From Sporopachydermia quercuum (Eukaryota > Ascomycota > Sporopachydermiomycetes > Sporopachydermiales > Sporopachydermiaceae): 64,000 bases of DNA. Below the pieces are notes generated by a model, which saw only the letters and a program-made list of their open reading frames with translations, searched no databases and was not told where the DNA came from. The translations under genes and the position numbers were made by a program. Below are positions 31,386-41,580 of this stretch, piece by piece (position 1 is the first letter of the stretch; each line of letters begins with the position of its first letter). The DNA lies in contig BCGN01000001.1 of assembly GCA_001599295.1 (NCBI GenBank), positions 124,001-188,000 on the forward strand, written 5' to 3'.

Positions 31386-32756
31386 ATGCTGTCAACGGAA
31401 GAAAANCTCAACACTCTACACTTGAGATATCCAGGAATTGATCAGGAAACTCTTCTTGAATTGTTGATCTCTTGTGGAGGGTCCTTACGGGAAACAAGTG
31501 CTCTGCTCAATAGTAGTAATCAAACAAAGGTAAAAGAGACAAGCGTTAGTAGACAAACTAACCTGAAGAGGTTTTTCCAAGCTGCAAAACCTAATGGTTG
31601 CGAAGAAAGCAAAAACAAGAAATTTCGACCGGAAGATCATAAGAAAAAGAATAAAAGCAAATTGATCCATCTGTACACTGAGGAAGATGTTCGGACACAT
31701 CTACCTTATTGCACGCTGCACTTGAATTTTTTACCAATACAACTCGCCAATGATTTACTAAGGTACCTGTTGAAAGAATCTGGCTCCTTTAGACGAAATA
31801 GATTCATATTGTTTGATAGATGGATAGATTCTCCTCATAAAGTTTGTATGTTCACTAATGAGTCAAGAGTACTAACACAGAAGTCTGAAGGTAGACTAAA
31901 TTATAATGGTGGAGAAGTGAAGCAACTCAGACCTTATAATGAGTTTTTAGCAATCGCTCAAACTATAGTCGAGGATATTGTTAATGAAGAGGTTGATAAG
32001 AGAGGAAGAGAATTGTATCAAGTGAAAGGCCGTTGGACTGGTGGTACATGTTTCTGTAACGTCTATGATGGAAAGAATGACTCTGTAGCTTATCATTCGG
32101 ACAGAATGACAAATATAGGACCTCATTCAGTTATAGGTAGTGTATCTTTAGGCTGTACCAGGGAATTTAGATTGAAACATATAAATCCGAAGCTGCTTTC
32201 TCAGGAAGGAATTGAAGATATGGTCAAAGAAAGCAAAGGCATATTTATTGATGATAATGATAATGATGACGTTATAGAATCAGATAATTTAATCACTGGG
32301 AAAAGGAAAGATCAAATGTTTTTACCAACATATTCAATACATTTGCCTCATAATAGTTTGTTGATAATGCATGCTAATTGTCAAGAAGAGTTCAAGCATA
32401 GCTTGGTACCATCTTCTCATCCTTTAGATGCTCATCCAATTTCCGGACAGGTCAGAGTCAATTTGACATATAGACAGTTTCGTGCAGAAATAGCTGATCA
32501 TGCACCTCAATGTAACTGTAAGATGGTTATGATTCTCAGACGTGCATTTAGAATGAGTACAGGTAAAAACCAAGGCAAATATTTCTGGTCTTGTTCAGGT
32601 GGGTATCAGGGTCATCCCTGTGGGAAATTTTATTGGGCGGACTTTGATGAACCTGATTTGATAGCTAAACCTGATAAGAGTTCAAAGGCAACTCGCATTA
32701 ATGTAAATAAAGAATTCAATGATAGTAATGACAATGATGATAATGATAGTGAATAG
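31386..32756 (+). CDS. AlkB-family 2-oxoglutarate/Fe(II) dioxygenase with CUE and GRF zinc-finger domains
   Basis: 456 residues from ATG 31386 (an in-frame TTG at 31362 is not needed). Residues about 3-45 look like a CUE ubiquitin-binding domain (LRYPGIDQETLLELLISCGG). A basic linker follows. The AlkB domain spans about 105-375: FILFDRW, then the iron ligands in AYHSDRM (H-x-D, about residue 236) and EFKHSLVP (distal His, about 338), and the 2-oxoglutarate-binding arginines in RVNLTYRQFR (about 357). Residues 372-420 form a zf-GRF (CNCKMVMILRR... YFWSCSGGYQGHPCGKFYWADF). ALKBH2/3-type enzymes directly reverse N-alkyl damage in DNA or RNA; GRF fingers bind single-stranded DNA. The combination suggests a ubiquitin-guided repair demethylase. 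The substrate is inferred. I know of no such protein in S. cerevisiae. Confidence 0.92.
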   Translation: MLSTEEXLNTLHLRYPGIDQETLLELLISCGGSLRETSALLNSSNQTKVKETSVSRQTNLKRFFQAAKPNGCEESKNKKFRPEDHKKKNKSKLIHLYTEEDVRTHLPYCTLHLNFLPIQLANDLLRYLLKESGSFRRNRFILFDRWIDSPHKVCMFTNESRVLTQKSEGRLNYNGGEVKQLRPYNEFLAIAQTIVEDIVNEEVDKRGRELYQVKGRWTGGTCFCNVYDGKNDSVAYHSDRMTNIGPHSVIGSVSLGCTREFRLKHINPKLLSQEGIEDMVKESKGIFIDDNDNDDVIESDNLITGKRKDQMFLPTYSIHLPHNSLLIMHANCQEEFKHSLVPSSHPLDAHPISGQVRVNLTYRQFRAEIADHAPQCNCKMVMILRRAFRMSTGKNQGKYFWSCSGGYQGHPCGKFYWADFDEPDLIAKPDKSSKATRINVNKEFNDSNDNDDNDSE

Positions 32757-32921
32757 TAATGGAAGGATAATATATTGAGGAAGAGTGTCACTCATCATGT
32801 ATTCTGTGTCTTTATTACATAAGAGCAATGTGACAGAGATTGTGGAACAATAATAATACATATAAGTAAAAACATGAGATGAGGAATTCATTATTCATAA
32901 AAAGTAGGGTTTTTATACATT

Positions 32922-33572
32922 TTATATCTTTAAGTCCTCTCTTCTTATTCTTCCTAACTCTTCCTTCCACAATTCAATCACAGGGTGTCTGGCATCTTCA
33001 TTAAATTCATTATTTCCCGGTAACAAATTGTCCAATTCATCATTATGTAATAGGTTAACATTCTCATCGTAATATTTTCTGTTGAATAAACTTTCTATCG
33101 ATAGTTCTTTGATCATAATGTCTTCTATTTGTTTCAAGGTTATTAGGTCTCCGATATGCCTTTTCTTCAAAGTATCACTATTACCGGTTGGAATGGTTGT
33201 GCTAGGTCCAAAAATATGCAAAAATGCTCTAATATGACCAAGTAGTACTCCTACATCTAAACCTATTTTAGCACCATGAGGATATCCAAGATCAAAACCA
33301 TCCTGTAAACTTGTCTCTTTACCTTTTGTTATGCCATCAATGTAACCTTCTTTTGTATGTTTCCTATATAATGCCGCAGTTGTAGGATCTTTACTTATAG
33401 AATCTTTTCTGCTCCGTACAGGAGCATCTTCCAAGTCTTCATCATCGTACCAAACATCATCAATAGCTGTGTTTACTTCAGTATCTTCTAATTTGGTACT
33501 CATGCCCTCAAACTCCATTTCTAGAACATCCATCGTATACAGATCAGATGTGTTAGAAGACTGTTGATTCAT
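32922..33572 (-). CDS. YAE1: Yae1, adaptor for Rli1 Fe-S cluster assembly
   Basis: 216 residues. After an acidic N-terminus with DDVWYDDEDLEDA comes the deca-GX3 motif of the Yae1/Lto1 family at about residues 68-115: RKHTKEGYIDGITKGKETSL, then GFDLGYPHGAKIGLDVGVLLGH, with glycines spaced every four residues. Yae1 and Lto1 form a complex that brings the cytosolic CIA machinery to the ABC protein Rli1/ABCE1, a ribosome recycling factor. The W in the acidic N-terminal stretch favours Yae1 over Lto1. It is longer than S. cerevisiae Yae1 (141 aa), mainly in the C-terminal half, which I do not recognise. It converges on the AlkB-like gene with only 165 bp between stops. Confidence 0.9.
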   Translation of the reverse strand: MNQQSSNTSDLYTMDVLEMEFEGMSTKLEDTEVNTAIDDVWYDDEDLEDAPVRSRKDSISKDPTTAALYRKHTKEGYIDGITKGKETSLQDGFDLGYPHGAKIGLDVGVLLGHIRAFLHIFGPSTTIPTGNSDTLKKRHIGDLITLKQIEDIMIKELSIESLFNRKYYDENVNLLHNDELDNLLPGNNEFNEDARHPVIELWKEELGRIRREDLKI

Positions 33573-34344
33573 TTTGGCTAGATGAGTTCAACTCTATCAT
33601 AGGCAAAAACCACTACAAGATTTAGCTAGGATGCACAAATACTTCAGTTACAATTCCAACTGAAACTAGCTTACCCTCTTATATTCTAATCAACAATCCT
33701 GTTAAATTTCTGTAAACAATAAATTTGCAATGCTCATTTTTTATGGCTACAAGTTATATAACCTTTCTCCTTTATTGTTAGGATGAGGAATGAACACAAA
33801 TACAGAACACCTTTGTTAGGTCAATTACCTATTATTGCATNTATACCCCTTATATTGAACACTTAACTATCACATGCAAATGCATGGTTTAATCTCAGGT
33901 ATTAAACAAGCTTTATTTTGGTTAGTCTAACCTTGTTTTGATTTATTCAATTCTGTTCCATCTGTAAAGGAATATTCGGACGCAAACTTCCTCTGTAGCT
34001 TAATCCTTCTGTAAAAAAGAAAAAAAGAATAAGAAAGAGCATAAAGTAATAATGATAGGATAGATTGAACAATTAGATGTTTCTTTTGATATTTTGATGT
34101 ATAAATTTATGTGAGTTATGAGTTATTACTTGCTTTAGGTGGGTGGGTATCGTTCAGATAGACAAAGTGATATTAATTGAATGATTGACTGCATCAAACA
34201 ACAAATTGGTCAATAAGTAATTATCTCGATTTTGAAAAGCAAGCCAAAAAGATAGAAAGAAATAAAAGGGAAAAGAAAATTGAACGTTTGCAGTATTTAA
34301 ACATTACCTGAAAGCTCAAGTGTTATCCAGAATTCAGTATCATT
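33573..34344. other. Divergent intergenic region YAE1/unknown
   Basis: Promoter spacer, AT-rich, one N at 33841. No gene, RNA or repeat recognised. Confidence 0.5.
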
Positions 34345-35160
34345 ATGAGCTATAGATTTTGGGGTAGATCTATGGATTTAGATACAATGTCTTCCTTGTT
34401 CACTGAAGAGAACAATACATCACAATCAGCAATCACGACACCAGAGGAAGCGAGTAGTGATGATGATATCAGCCATAGCACTGCTATAGCTGAAAAGTTT
34501 TCAGAATCCAAGATACTTGGTCGAAGGTATACGCCTCCCCGAGGAAATTCAGATGACTTTTCTGATAGTGTAAGGACAGCTGCCAGAAAAGCTCTGATTG
34601 CTGGCATTGACATGGAAGCTGCTTTCAAAGGATATAAATTATTAGACTTATGTATGTCTAGTGATACCTTAACAGNGGACCCTTCTTTGCAATTTCACAT
34701 ATATTTGCGAGCATTATACGATCTGATTGGAGCTGTTGATAGTATTTCCAACAAAGAGGTAGAAGACCTTTTGAAGAAAATGAATCCTAGTGTTCGAAGC
34801 CAATTTATACAGCTAGTACTCAAACAACACGAACAAGATAGAATAAGGAATATTGGTAATCCCCAGAATTTCATGGAAGAGTTTATTGTGTCATTAATCC
34901 GAGTATTTTTCCTATTGTTAAAGGCTCTGTATCCATATATAAAGCAACTNATCCTACGTTTGAAAGAAGAAGAAAGGAAACGACATATTACTGAGAAGCT
35001 AATTGGATTTTCATGGCAACAATCAAGAAATTTCAATAATAGTGCTTTAGGGAAGTATATTTCTGCTAAACTACATCGATACTTGCATGCTAGTATGAAA
35101 GGAATAGCTGAAGGACTGGCTATACTTGCTGAGATAGAAACCCCTGAGAAATTAGAGTGA
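34345..35160 (+). CDS. Unrecognised protein, 271 aa, one hydrophobic helix
   Basis: ATG 34345 to stop 35160, uninterrupted apart from N at 34676 and 34950. Residues 1-85 are acidic and serine-rich, probably disordered. Residues 85-165 are helical (ARKALIAGIDMEAAFKGYKL; EVEDLLKKMNPSVRSQF). A hydrophobic stretch at about 180-205 (FIVSLIRVFFLLLKALYPYI) could be a membrane anchor or a buried amphipathic helix, and is followed by a strongly basic LRLKEEERKRH patch and a second amphipathic helix (KYISAKLHRYLHASMKGIAE). I do not recognise the family. It is tandem with the next, also unrecognised, membrane-protein gene 393 bp downstream; a functional link is possible but not shown. Confidence 0.75.
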   Translation: MSYRFWGRSMDLDTMSSLFTEENNTSQSAITTPEEASSDDDISHSTAIAEKFSESKILGRRYTPPRGNSDDFSDSVRTAARKALIAGIDMEAAFKGYKLLDLCMSSDTLTXDPSLQFHIYLRALYDLIGAVDSISNKEVEDLLKKMNPSVRSQFIQLVLKQHEQDRIRNIGNPQNFMEEFIVSLIRVFFLLLKALYPYIKQXILRLKEEERKRHITEKLIGFSWQQSRNFNNSALGKYISAKLHRYLHASMKGIAEGLAILAEIETPEKLE

Positions 35161-35553
35161 TTTAATTAGTTCTATCCACTTAATCAATGTCTTAAACATT
35201 TATTTATTTGTTGAGCATTTTTTGCTTTATATATAGCATCAAATGAATTAATATTGTCAACTAATAATGTACTTTCCATAATCCGTTGTTTTGTAGACCA
35301 CGCATATCTTCTTACCTAACCTAACCTAACCATAAACTTTCCTCTTCAGGTAACTATCTCTAATATCAGGCTCTTCGAAACCACAAAGCAACCAATTGCT
35401 TTCACCAACCTTCTAGAATATTTAGTTATATTCCCAACTCATAAAACTAAAATCGGTTAGTCAGAAGATATGATAAAACAAGAAAAGAGAAAAACCAAGT
35501 TAATTCTCTTATCATGATCAATCATTTTACTAATGAGCACTCATATATGAATA
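35161..35553. other. Intergenic spacer with CCTAA tandem repeat
   Basis: Holds about three tandem CCTAA units at 35314-35332, followed by pyrimidine-rich sequence and CTTCAG at about 35344-35349. This could be the 3' end of a 5'-UTR intron of the next gene; no clear donor is visible upstream. Confidence 0.45.
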
Positions 35554-38349
35554 ATGCTCGAGAAAAGACTACTAAAACTCTCGTTAGGTCCAACAGCGTT
35601 TATCGACAGTCCTGAGGACACCACCATTGACAATTCAAATGGTTCAAACGACAGCTGTAGATCAATAAGTCCAGAAAATCATGATATCAATCATAGGTAT
35701 ATCAGAAGGCTCAACAGATCATTTAATGGATTTTATGATGCCCTTGGTTTTGTTTTAGANAAAGATAATAAGCAACGAAAGGAGCAAGCTCTATATTCAT
35801 CTTCAACTTTAGAAACTAGTGAGAACTATCCTAATATCAATTCTAAGGTCCCTTCAGATGCATCTGGGACTTCTGGAGCTCCACTGGGATCACTTGGTTC
35901 TGCTTTTGCTTCAAGTAAAACACCATACTATAATGAATGGCTGAGGGCCAAAAGAAAATTCGCGTCGTATAGTAATGTGAGGCTATTGAAANCTCATACT
36001 TTATTCTTAATACTGAAATGGCCTTTCTATAGTTTCAGAGCAAAAGTTTCCACATTTCGACCGCCTTTAATTGAAGGTAAATTTGTGTCTATATGGCATC
36101 TGTTTAAATCTCATTTTTTTGGGTATGGAATTACAGAAGTTATTGGACCTGAAGTGAAATTATTCTCTACAGTTGGATTATGGCTCGGCTTTAAAAAAAT
36201 GTACGGATCATTGATTCTACTNACTTGCCATGAATTCCTGGTCAACTTTCTTAGCAAATCTATTGTGGCAGCCACTGGTCCAATTGTGAGCGCCACTATT
36301 CTTCGAGTTTTTGATTTGATCCTTACAAAATGGTGTAATGTCCCCCAGTCTGATTCTCTTGATATCACTACGATGTCCGTAACCATAATGCAGTCTATAT
36401 ATAGTTTGATAGTCAAGTGCGCTACTTGGATTATCTTATATCCAGTGTTGAGACAAAGCACTTTGTTGATGTTAGGTTTGATTCCTGTTAGCGATGGTTT
36501 ATTAAGCGGATTGTTAGTCCCAATGCTTACTCGACAAGAGATTTGGCCTCTCATTTCCTCAAAGCTATTCCTTGCTCAATGTGTAACATGTATTCATGAA
36601 CAGAACTGTAGAAGGATTTATACGACCCTACTACAATTGATAAATTTATTTCCTGATAGTGAACAAGAGGTGATTGCAGCAATTGACGGCGATGAGGTTG
36701 AGGAATTTTCAAGGAGAGTTGTAATTTCAAGGTTTGACAATTTGTACCCGGATGACTATTCAGATAGANCTCAAGCCCTTGTTTCACCAGAGTATTCTGA
36801 GTCTCATGAGTATAGAGAAGAGTCTGCGGAACCAGAAGAGGATGGCTATACTAATGCTAATGATAATGGTAACGAGCTTCGAGGGGAAGATTTAAGTGGT
36901 AGTGACTCACGTATTTATGATTTTTATGAGGATACTACTACTGCAGAGGATCACGATGATTATGAGTATGGGTATAGTATGAATTTTGGATATTTTGATC
37001 CAGATATGGTGGATGAAATAGTAGATTTTGGTCACGAACATGCTTCAATGGAACCCAATAATCATTTCGCGACTTCTGGTGATCCTCGAATGATTTCTGG
37101 AGATGATAATGATTTAGCAGAACAAGAGGAATATTATGGGGAAGATGGGGATCACAATGAAAATGAAGATGAAGATGAAATCTATCATTTGCATGATGCA
37201 CCACTTGACAATCAAGGAGAAAATACATATGAAAACGTTGTAGAGAATGAAAATGTGACGAACGAAGATCAAGAAGAGGTAGAAGATGATGAAGCTACTG
37301 AAGAGGAGCGTCAAGANTTTGACGAAAATGAAAATGAAAATGAAAACCAAGAAGAGGTAGGTGAGGGGGAAATCTCTGACAATTATGATGTATACAGAGA
37401 CTCGTTCTCGGACGATCCCAGCTACGCTCGTGGTGACATTGGGTCTGAGGGAAGTTTTGAAGCTGATAGACCCAATGTATACGAGCTCTTCAGTCAAACC
37501 ACCACTAATGGTTATGAGTATGCAANTATTGAGAGAACTGGTTCGAATACAGTATACAGTACAAGTTCTAGTATTATCCATAGAATACTTGGTATTCTTA
37601 AATCGTGTGCTCTACCATCGAAGGTTAAAGAAAATACAGATTCTGTTAACCGAGAGTCATCAATAGTTTTGGATGCTGAAGTCAAAGAAGCGCTTGAAAT
37701 TGGTAGAGATAGCAGAAAGAAATTATTATCGGATTTTTATGTGGAAACAATAGGAGGAATAGTTGTTGACATATTGCTGATAGGGATGAATTCTTTTACT
37801 TATAAATATGCTGTGTTTGACTGCATTGAAAAGGGTTCGAAAATAAATCTGAATGTGTTTAATCTGCCATTGTCAGATGCAAGAAGATTAGATGCCAGTC
37901 GTTTACTAATCGATGCAGCATCATGTGTAGCTCTTAATTCTCTACATTCTGGTTTTAAAGTGATAACGGTACCAAATTATCCTCCATTCAAAGAAATGAA
38001 TACAACGTCTAGTATAGGTAGTAAGTATCTTATGGGATTTACTCGTGGATTGTATTCAGTGATTGGAAGAAGTATCAATGGTATTGTTAGAAAGATTAAC
38101 AACATCTCCAGTTCACTATTATATTCAAAGGTTTGCATGAATCCAGGTGCCATAATACTGGATAATGAATTATACAATGGTTCACCATTTTTCGCTGTAG
38201 CGTCAATTTGGGAAAGATTCGAACCGGTACAGTTGGACTATATTGTATTGAGTCTTTTACCTGAATGGCTAGCGCATTTAGCTGTTTATCAGTATCATCT
38301 CATCTCTATATCTTCAACGTACGGCAGGTGTAATCAAATAGCTTCGTAA
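35554..38349 (+). CDS. Unrecognised multi-pass membrane protein with large acidic central region, 931 aa
   Basis: ATG 35554 to stop 38349; single N bases at 35760, 35992, 36222, 36770, 37317 and 37526 do not break the frame. Residues 1-130 are polar. Four or five hydrophobic segments lie between about 147 and 326 (for example STVGLWLGF, IVSATILRVFDLIL, ATWIILYPVL, LLMLGLIPVSDGLLSGLLV). Residues about 375-645 are very acidic and low-complexity (runs of E, D and N such as ENENENENQEEV) and probably disordered. The C-terminal 240 residues form a folded-looking domain with hydrophobic helices (GGIVVDILLIGMNSF, LLPEWLAHLAVYQY). I do not recognise the family; it could be an organelle-membrane protein whose N and C domains face the same side. 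Residue composition is compatible with a genuine, conserved gene. Confidence 0.8.
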   Translation: MLEKRLLKLSLGPTAFIDSPEDTTIDNSNGSNDSCRSISPENHDINHRYIRRLNRSFNGFYDALGFVLXKDNKQRKEQALYSSSTLETSENYPNINSKVPSDASGTSGAPLGSLGSAFASSKTPYYNEWLRAKRKFASYSNVRLLKXHTLFLILKWPFYSFRAKVSTFRPPLIEGKFVSIWHLFKSHFFGYGITEVIGPEVKLFSTVGLWLGFKKMYGSLILXTCHEFLVNFLSKSIVAATGPIVSATILRVFDLILTKWCNVPQSDSLDITTMSVTIMQSIYSLIVKCATWIILYPVLRQSTLLMLGLIPVSDGLLSGLLVPMLTRQEIWPLISSKLFLAQCVTCIHEQNCRRIYTTLLQLINLFPDSEQEVIAAIDGDEVEEFSRRVVISRFDNLYPDDYSDRXQALVSPEYSESHEYREESAEPEEDGYTNANDNGNELRGEDLSGSDSRIYDFYEDTTTAEDHDDYEYGYSMNFGYFDPDMVDEIVDFGHEHASMEPNNHFATSGDPRMISGDDNDLAEQEEYYGEDGDHNENEDEDEIYHLHDAPLDNQGENTYENVVENENVTNEDQEEVEDDEATEEERQXFDENENENENQEEVGEGEISDNYDVYRDSFSDDPSYARGDIGSEGSFEADRPNVYELFSQTTTNGYEYAXIERTGSNTVYSTSSSIIHRILGILKSCALPSKVKENTDSVNRESSIVLDAEVKEALEIGRDSRKKLLSDFYVETIGGIVVDILLIGMNSFTYKYAVFDCIEKGSKINLNVFNLPLSDARRLDASRLLIDAASCVALNSLHSGFKVITVPNYPPFKEMNTTSSIGSKYLMGFTRGLYSVIGRSINGIVRKINNISSSLLYSKVCMNPGAIILDNELYNGSPFFAVASIWERFEPVQLDYIVLSLLPEWLAHLAVYQYHLISISSTYGRCNQIAS

Positions 38350-41300
38350 TGACATGTAATATACTATTTCTCGGGGAGCTTTCCTATTTGGGCAATCAGA
38401 AGATCCAAATAACGGTTTGTCTTTCTATTCTGACTATATAGAACAGGGGACGCATGTGGGGTCAACTGTCTGTTCTATTTTTATACAATTTCCTGATTTC
38501 AGTAAGNTTCTTCAATATCAGATTCTAATTATGTCAAANTATGTCAAAGTTCCGTAAAAGAAAATGATAATAATCATCATTGTTCTCTCGNGTTTATGCA
38601 TGCTATAGATGCATAACTACTTGAATAAGCAAGCAAAGAACAGTACAGCTTGTCTTACGACTCTGGTTTTGATTATTTGCTTCCTTAATTCNTTTAATTT
38701 TAATTCTTGTCATATCTTAATTTTTTTTTATCATATTATATCATAAGAATGCTTCTAAGAATCTCAAAATCCATTAATATACAGTGTGTAACCTTGGTAT
38801 TACTAGGTATCAACGCCTCGTATTCAGTCCCTAACTCCAAGTAAAATCTGTAAACACAGCCATGAAAAGAAAAAATAATGAATGCTTATTGAAAAAGAAA
38901 AAGATAANTACACAATCAATTAACAAAATCAGTGTATTCATCTATATTAACTCTTCTACTTATAAATTTTCCTCCTATTCTTAAAATATGAAATCATTTC
39001 CCTCTCCATAAAGATCTTGGGTGGAATGACCGTTAAACTGGCTCGGTAAGTACCTAACAACCATTTGGGAAGCAAGATGGGAACAAAGTTAAGTTATTCT
39101 ACTACAGCTAGCTAGTTTCATTTTAACTCTAAAGTATTTTTAAGTTAGAAAATCTAAACCGACATTATGAGAAGTAGAAGTGAAGTTTGTAATAATTTAC
39201 CTGTTATGATGTAATCATACAGTAAAGCCTGAGGCTAAGCACGTACCAAACTATCAAACTTTATTTGATAGAGCCAGAACTTCGGGTAGTCAATACCATT
39301 TTTCAAATTTTCTGTAGGTTCCAAGAGTTTTCATTCATCCCTCACCATCCAAAAAAAAACTATGCTTGGAAGAATATTCTTCAGAATATTCTGTATATCT
39401 ATTGGTACCTTGACGATTAGTCAAAGGCAATAAAAGGATATATATCATTTTCTGATGAATAGAGTATCAAATAAAGATGCCTGTTCACTGCCACTGTGTC
39501 AAATGAGAAAAAAGGCTTTTTTTGTCTCCATTAAGGAGCGGAAAAGAAGTGAAACTATGGAATTGGTTTTCTCTGATGAACTAATAGAACGGCTAAAAAA
39601 GTGTTTTTATCAAACTCTCAGTTTGAAAGAGGTTAGTTTATTTGTTCATTAAAAATGGTTAGTTGCCCAAACTGTGGTCCCCCAAATTATATTCGACTAC
39701 GAAGTGATAGAATCAAATGTATTATAGGAGTATTTCATCCTTACTAATTCCAATGTGTCTCATGTTGAAGGAGAACGCAGCGAAAGTCTCCTATCTATTT
39801 CATTGAATAATCATTCAGTTATTTTTTTGTTTATTTTCAGTGAAAGCATACACATTTTGAAACAGTTTGTATGTATTTCATTTCATTGTAGTATTATAGT
39901 ATAATGATTTTAGGTTCTTAATCAATATTCAACGCTCCTGAAGCTCTGCCACAATTTAGAGTAATGGATCTTGGGGAAATTCTTGTAAGAGGTGATGATG
40001 ATGAGATTTCCACCTTATTTATCGTCAGAGGGTTGAGCCTGCCGACTAAACTTGTTGTGGTATGAAAGAATATGAGATCTGGTCATCTTGGTTATACTTA
40101 CAGGAAAACATCAACTGGTTGCCTCAGCATCATTAAATGTTCATATTAAAATCAAAATGCAAAGTGAGGAATATATCCTACCAAAATAATGATCATACCA
40201 GGGTGCTCTATCTAGAATATTGCATCAAGATTCAACTGAGTTAAATTTTAGCAGTCGTAGCAAGTAGAATGATCGGAAATATGGAGATAGACAACCAATT
40301 ATTGTATCAACAATACTAGGTAAATAATGTATATTTTACATATATATTAGTACAATTCTATGAGCCTGTACGACAGACAACTCAAGCAAAAACTGTTAAG
40401 TTGTTCTAACTTCAATGAAAACTAAAGTTTGAGATCTTCAAAACTTTGTTTCTCAAATTAGTGTTTTCTACTTTTTCTCTGTAATGTTATTTGCAGTTCA
40501 GGCAAAAAAAAAAAGTTATTTTAGAGTTATAGCTTTTTTAATATTATTAGTTACGGCAGCTATTAATAACTCTGTTGGTGTCTCTTATCAACATAAACAA
40601 CTTAAATCTAAACTCATTTACGCTGTTCCAGATCGATGTCAGAGGACCTACTTTTTCTCAGTTCCTCTAGACTTTATGAACCNTTTGTCAAAAATCTCAC
40701 TCTACTTGATCGCATTCTTAGTTTAATATCAGCCCAGCAGTTTCCATTTTGCAACTCATATAAGAAGCAAAGTAAGAATTAAGGTTCTCTAGTCTTAAGT
40801 TAACTCCAACCTTAATATTAGAATTGCTTAAAGTTTCGGCTCTATCACATATACCAAACTATTATTACTTCTCCAACACCATACCTAACTGCTTTAGCAT
40901 CCCCAACTTCGTACATAGCGGAATCGGTTTATTCTTCTTAATGAGAACCTCTTCACAATAGCGGCTCTTCATCTTCTCGCTTTTTCTCCCCTTATCAAAG
41001 CAACCTGGTTGAAATCAACTATTTTTATTAGATGAAGGTATATAACAAGGTATTTGTTGGGATATCTGTATGTAACAATCAACACTCCCACATTTCAATC
41101 GTCTTGTAACTATCTCGTTTACTGCTGTTCATCCTGCCTATTTTTTTCGCGTCATATTCTCTGGTCCTCCATTTGCATTCCGTTCCGGTGACCGATTTTT
41201 TTCATCAGGGGATCAAAGTGTTCTTCGAAACAAAGTAATAATTCGAAAGAGACGCAAAGAAAATACTGATAGAGGTTGTTTATATGATTGTTTTAGAAAT

Positions 41301-41580
41301 AATTCATTTATTCTTTGTTTCAGCCTAAAGGAAAACAACAAACGTGCTTAGTTATCATTTGTCATTATTAGTCAATAGAAAACACTAAATTTNAACCATC
41401 AATACTCGTCACATCAAGTTGCATCTACTGCAAAGAGTACTTCGTTCAACAAATTAACATAAGGGTGGTTAATAATTAATATTCGGTAGTCTATGGTCAA
41501 GTTATCAATCTGTTGTGGTCAAGAGGTTCTTGTTCATGTTATGAGGAATCCGGCAACATAAGGTCATTAACAACTCAATA
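38350..41580. other. 3.2-kb gene-poor region
   Basis: No gene I can support. Noted inside: a 9-bp inverted repeat (38438-38446 with 38470-38478); a tandem TATGTCAAA (about 38532-38549); a seven-codon ATG frame at 39026-39045 directly followed by a perfect GTAAGT donor but no matching second exon; two AGAATATTCT palindromes (39371-39392); a 66-codon ATG frame 39455-39652 and a 30-codon frame beginning MVSCPNCGPPNYIRLRSD (about 39655-39747) with a zinc-ribbon look; and an open block around 39925-40065. These fragments might be exons of one undetected gene or fossils. Confidence 0.4.
39371..39392. promoter_or_regulatory. Tandem AGAATATTCT palindromes (heat-shock-element-like)
   Basis: The 10-bp palindrome AGAATATTCT occurs twice, separated by TC. 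Each copy contains GAA-TA-TTC, the inverted half-sites of a heat-shock element, but the pairs are four bases apart rather than two, so this is a gapped match. Function is inferred only. Confidence 0.35.

Noticed and set aside
39026-39051. First exon of a mitochondrial ribosomal protein bS16 (MTVKLAR then GTAAGT)
   Set aside because: No second exon with the expected FGRKN-type continuation could be found downstream.
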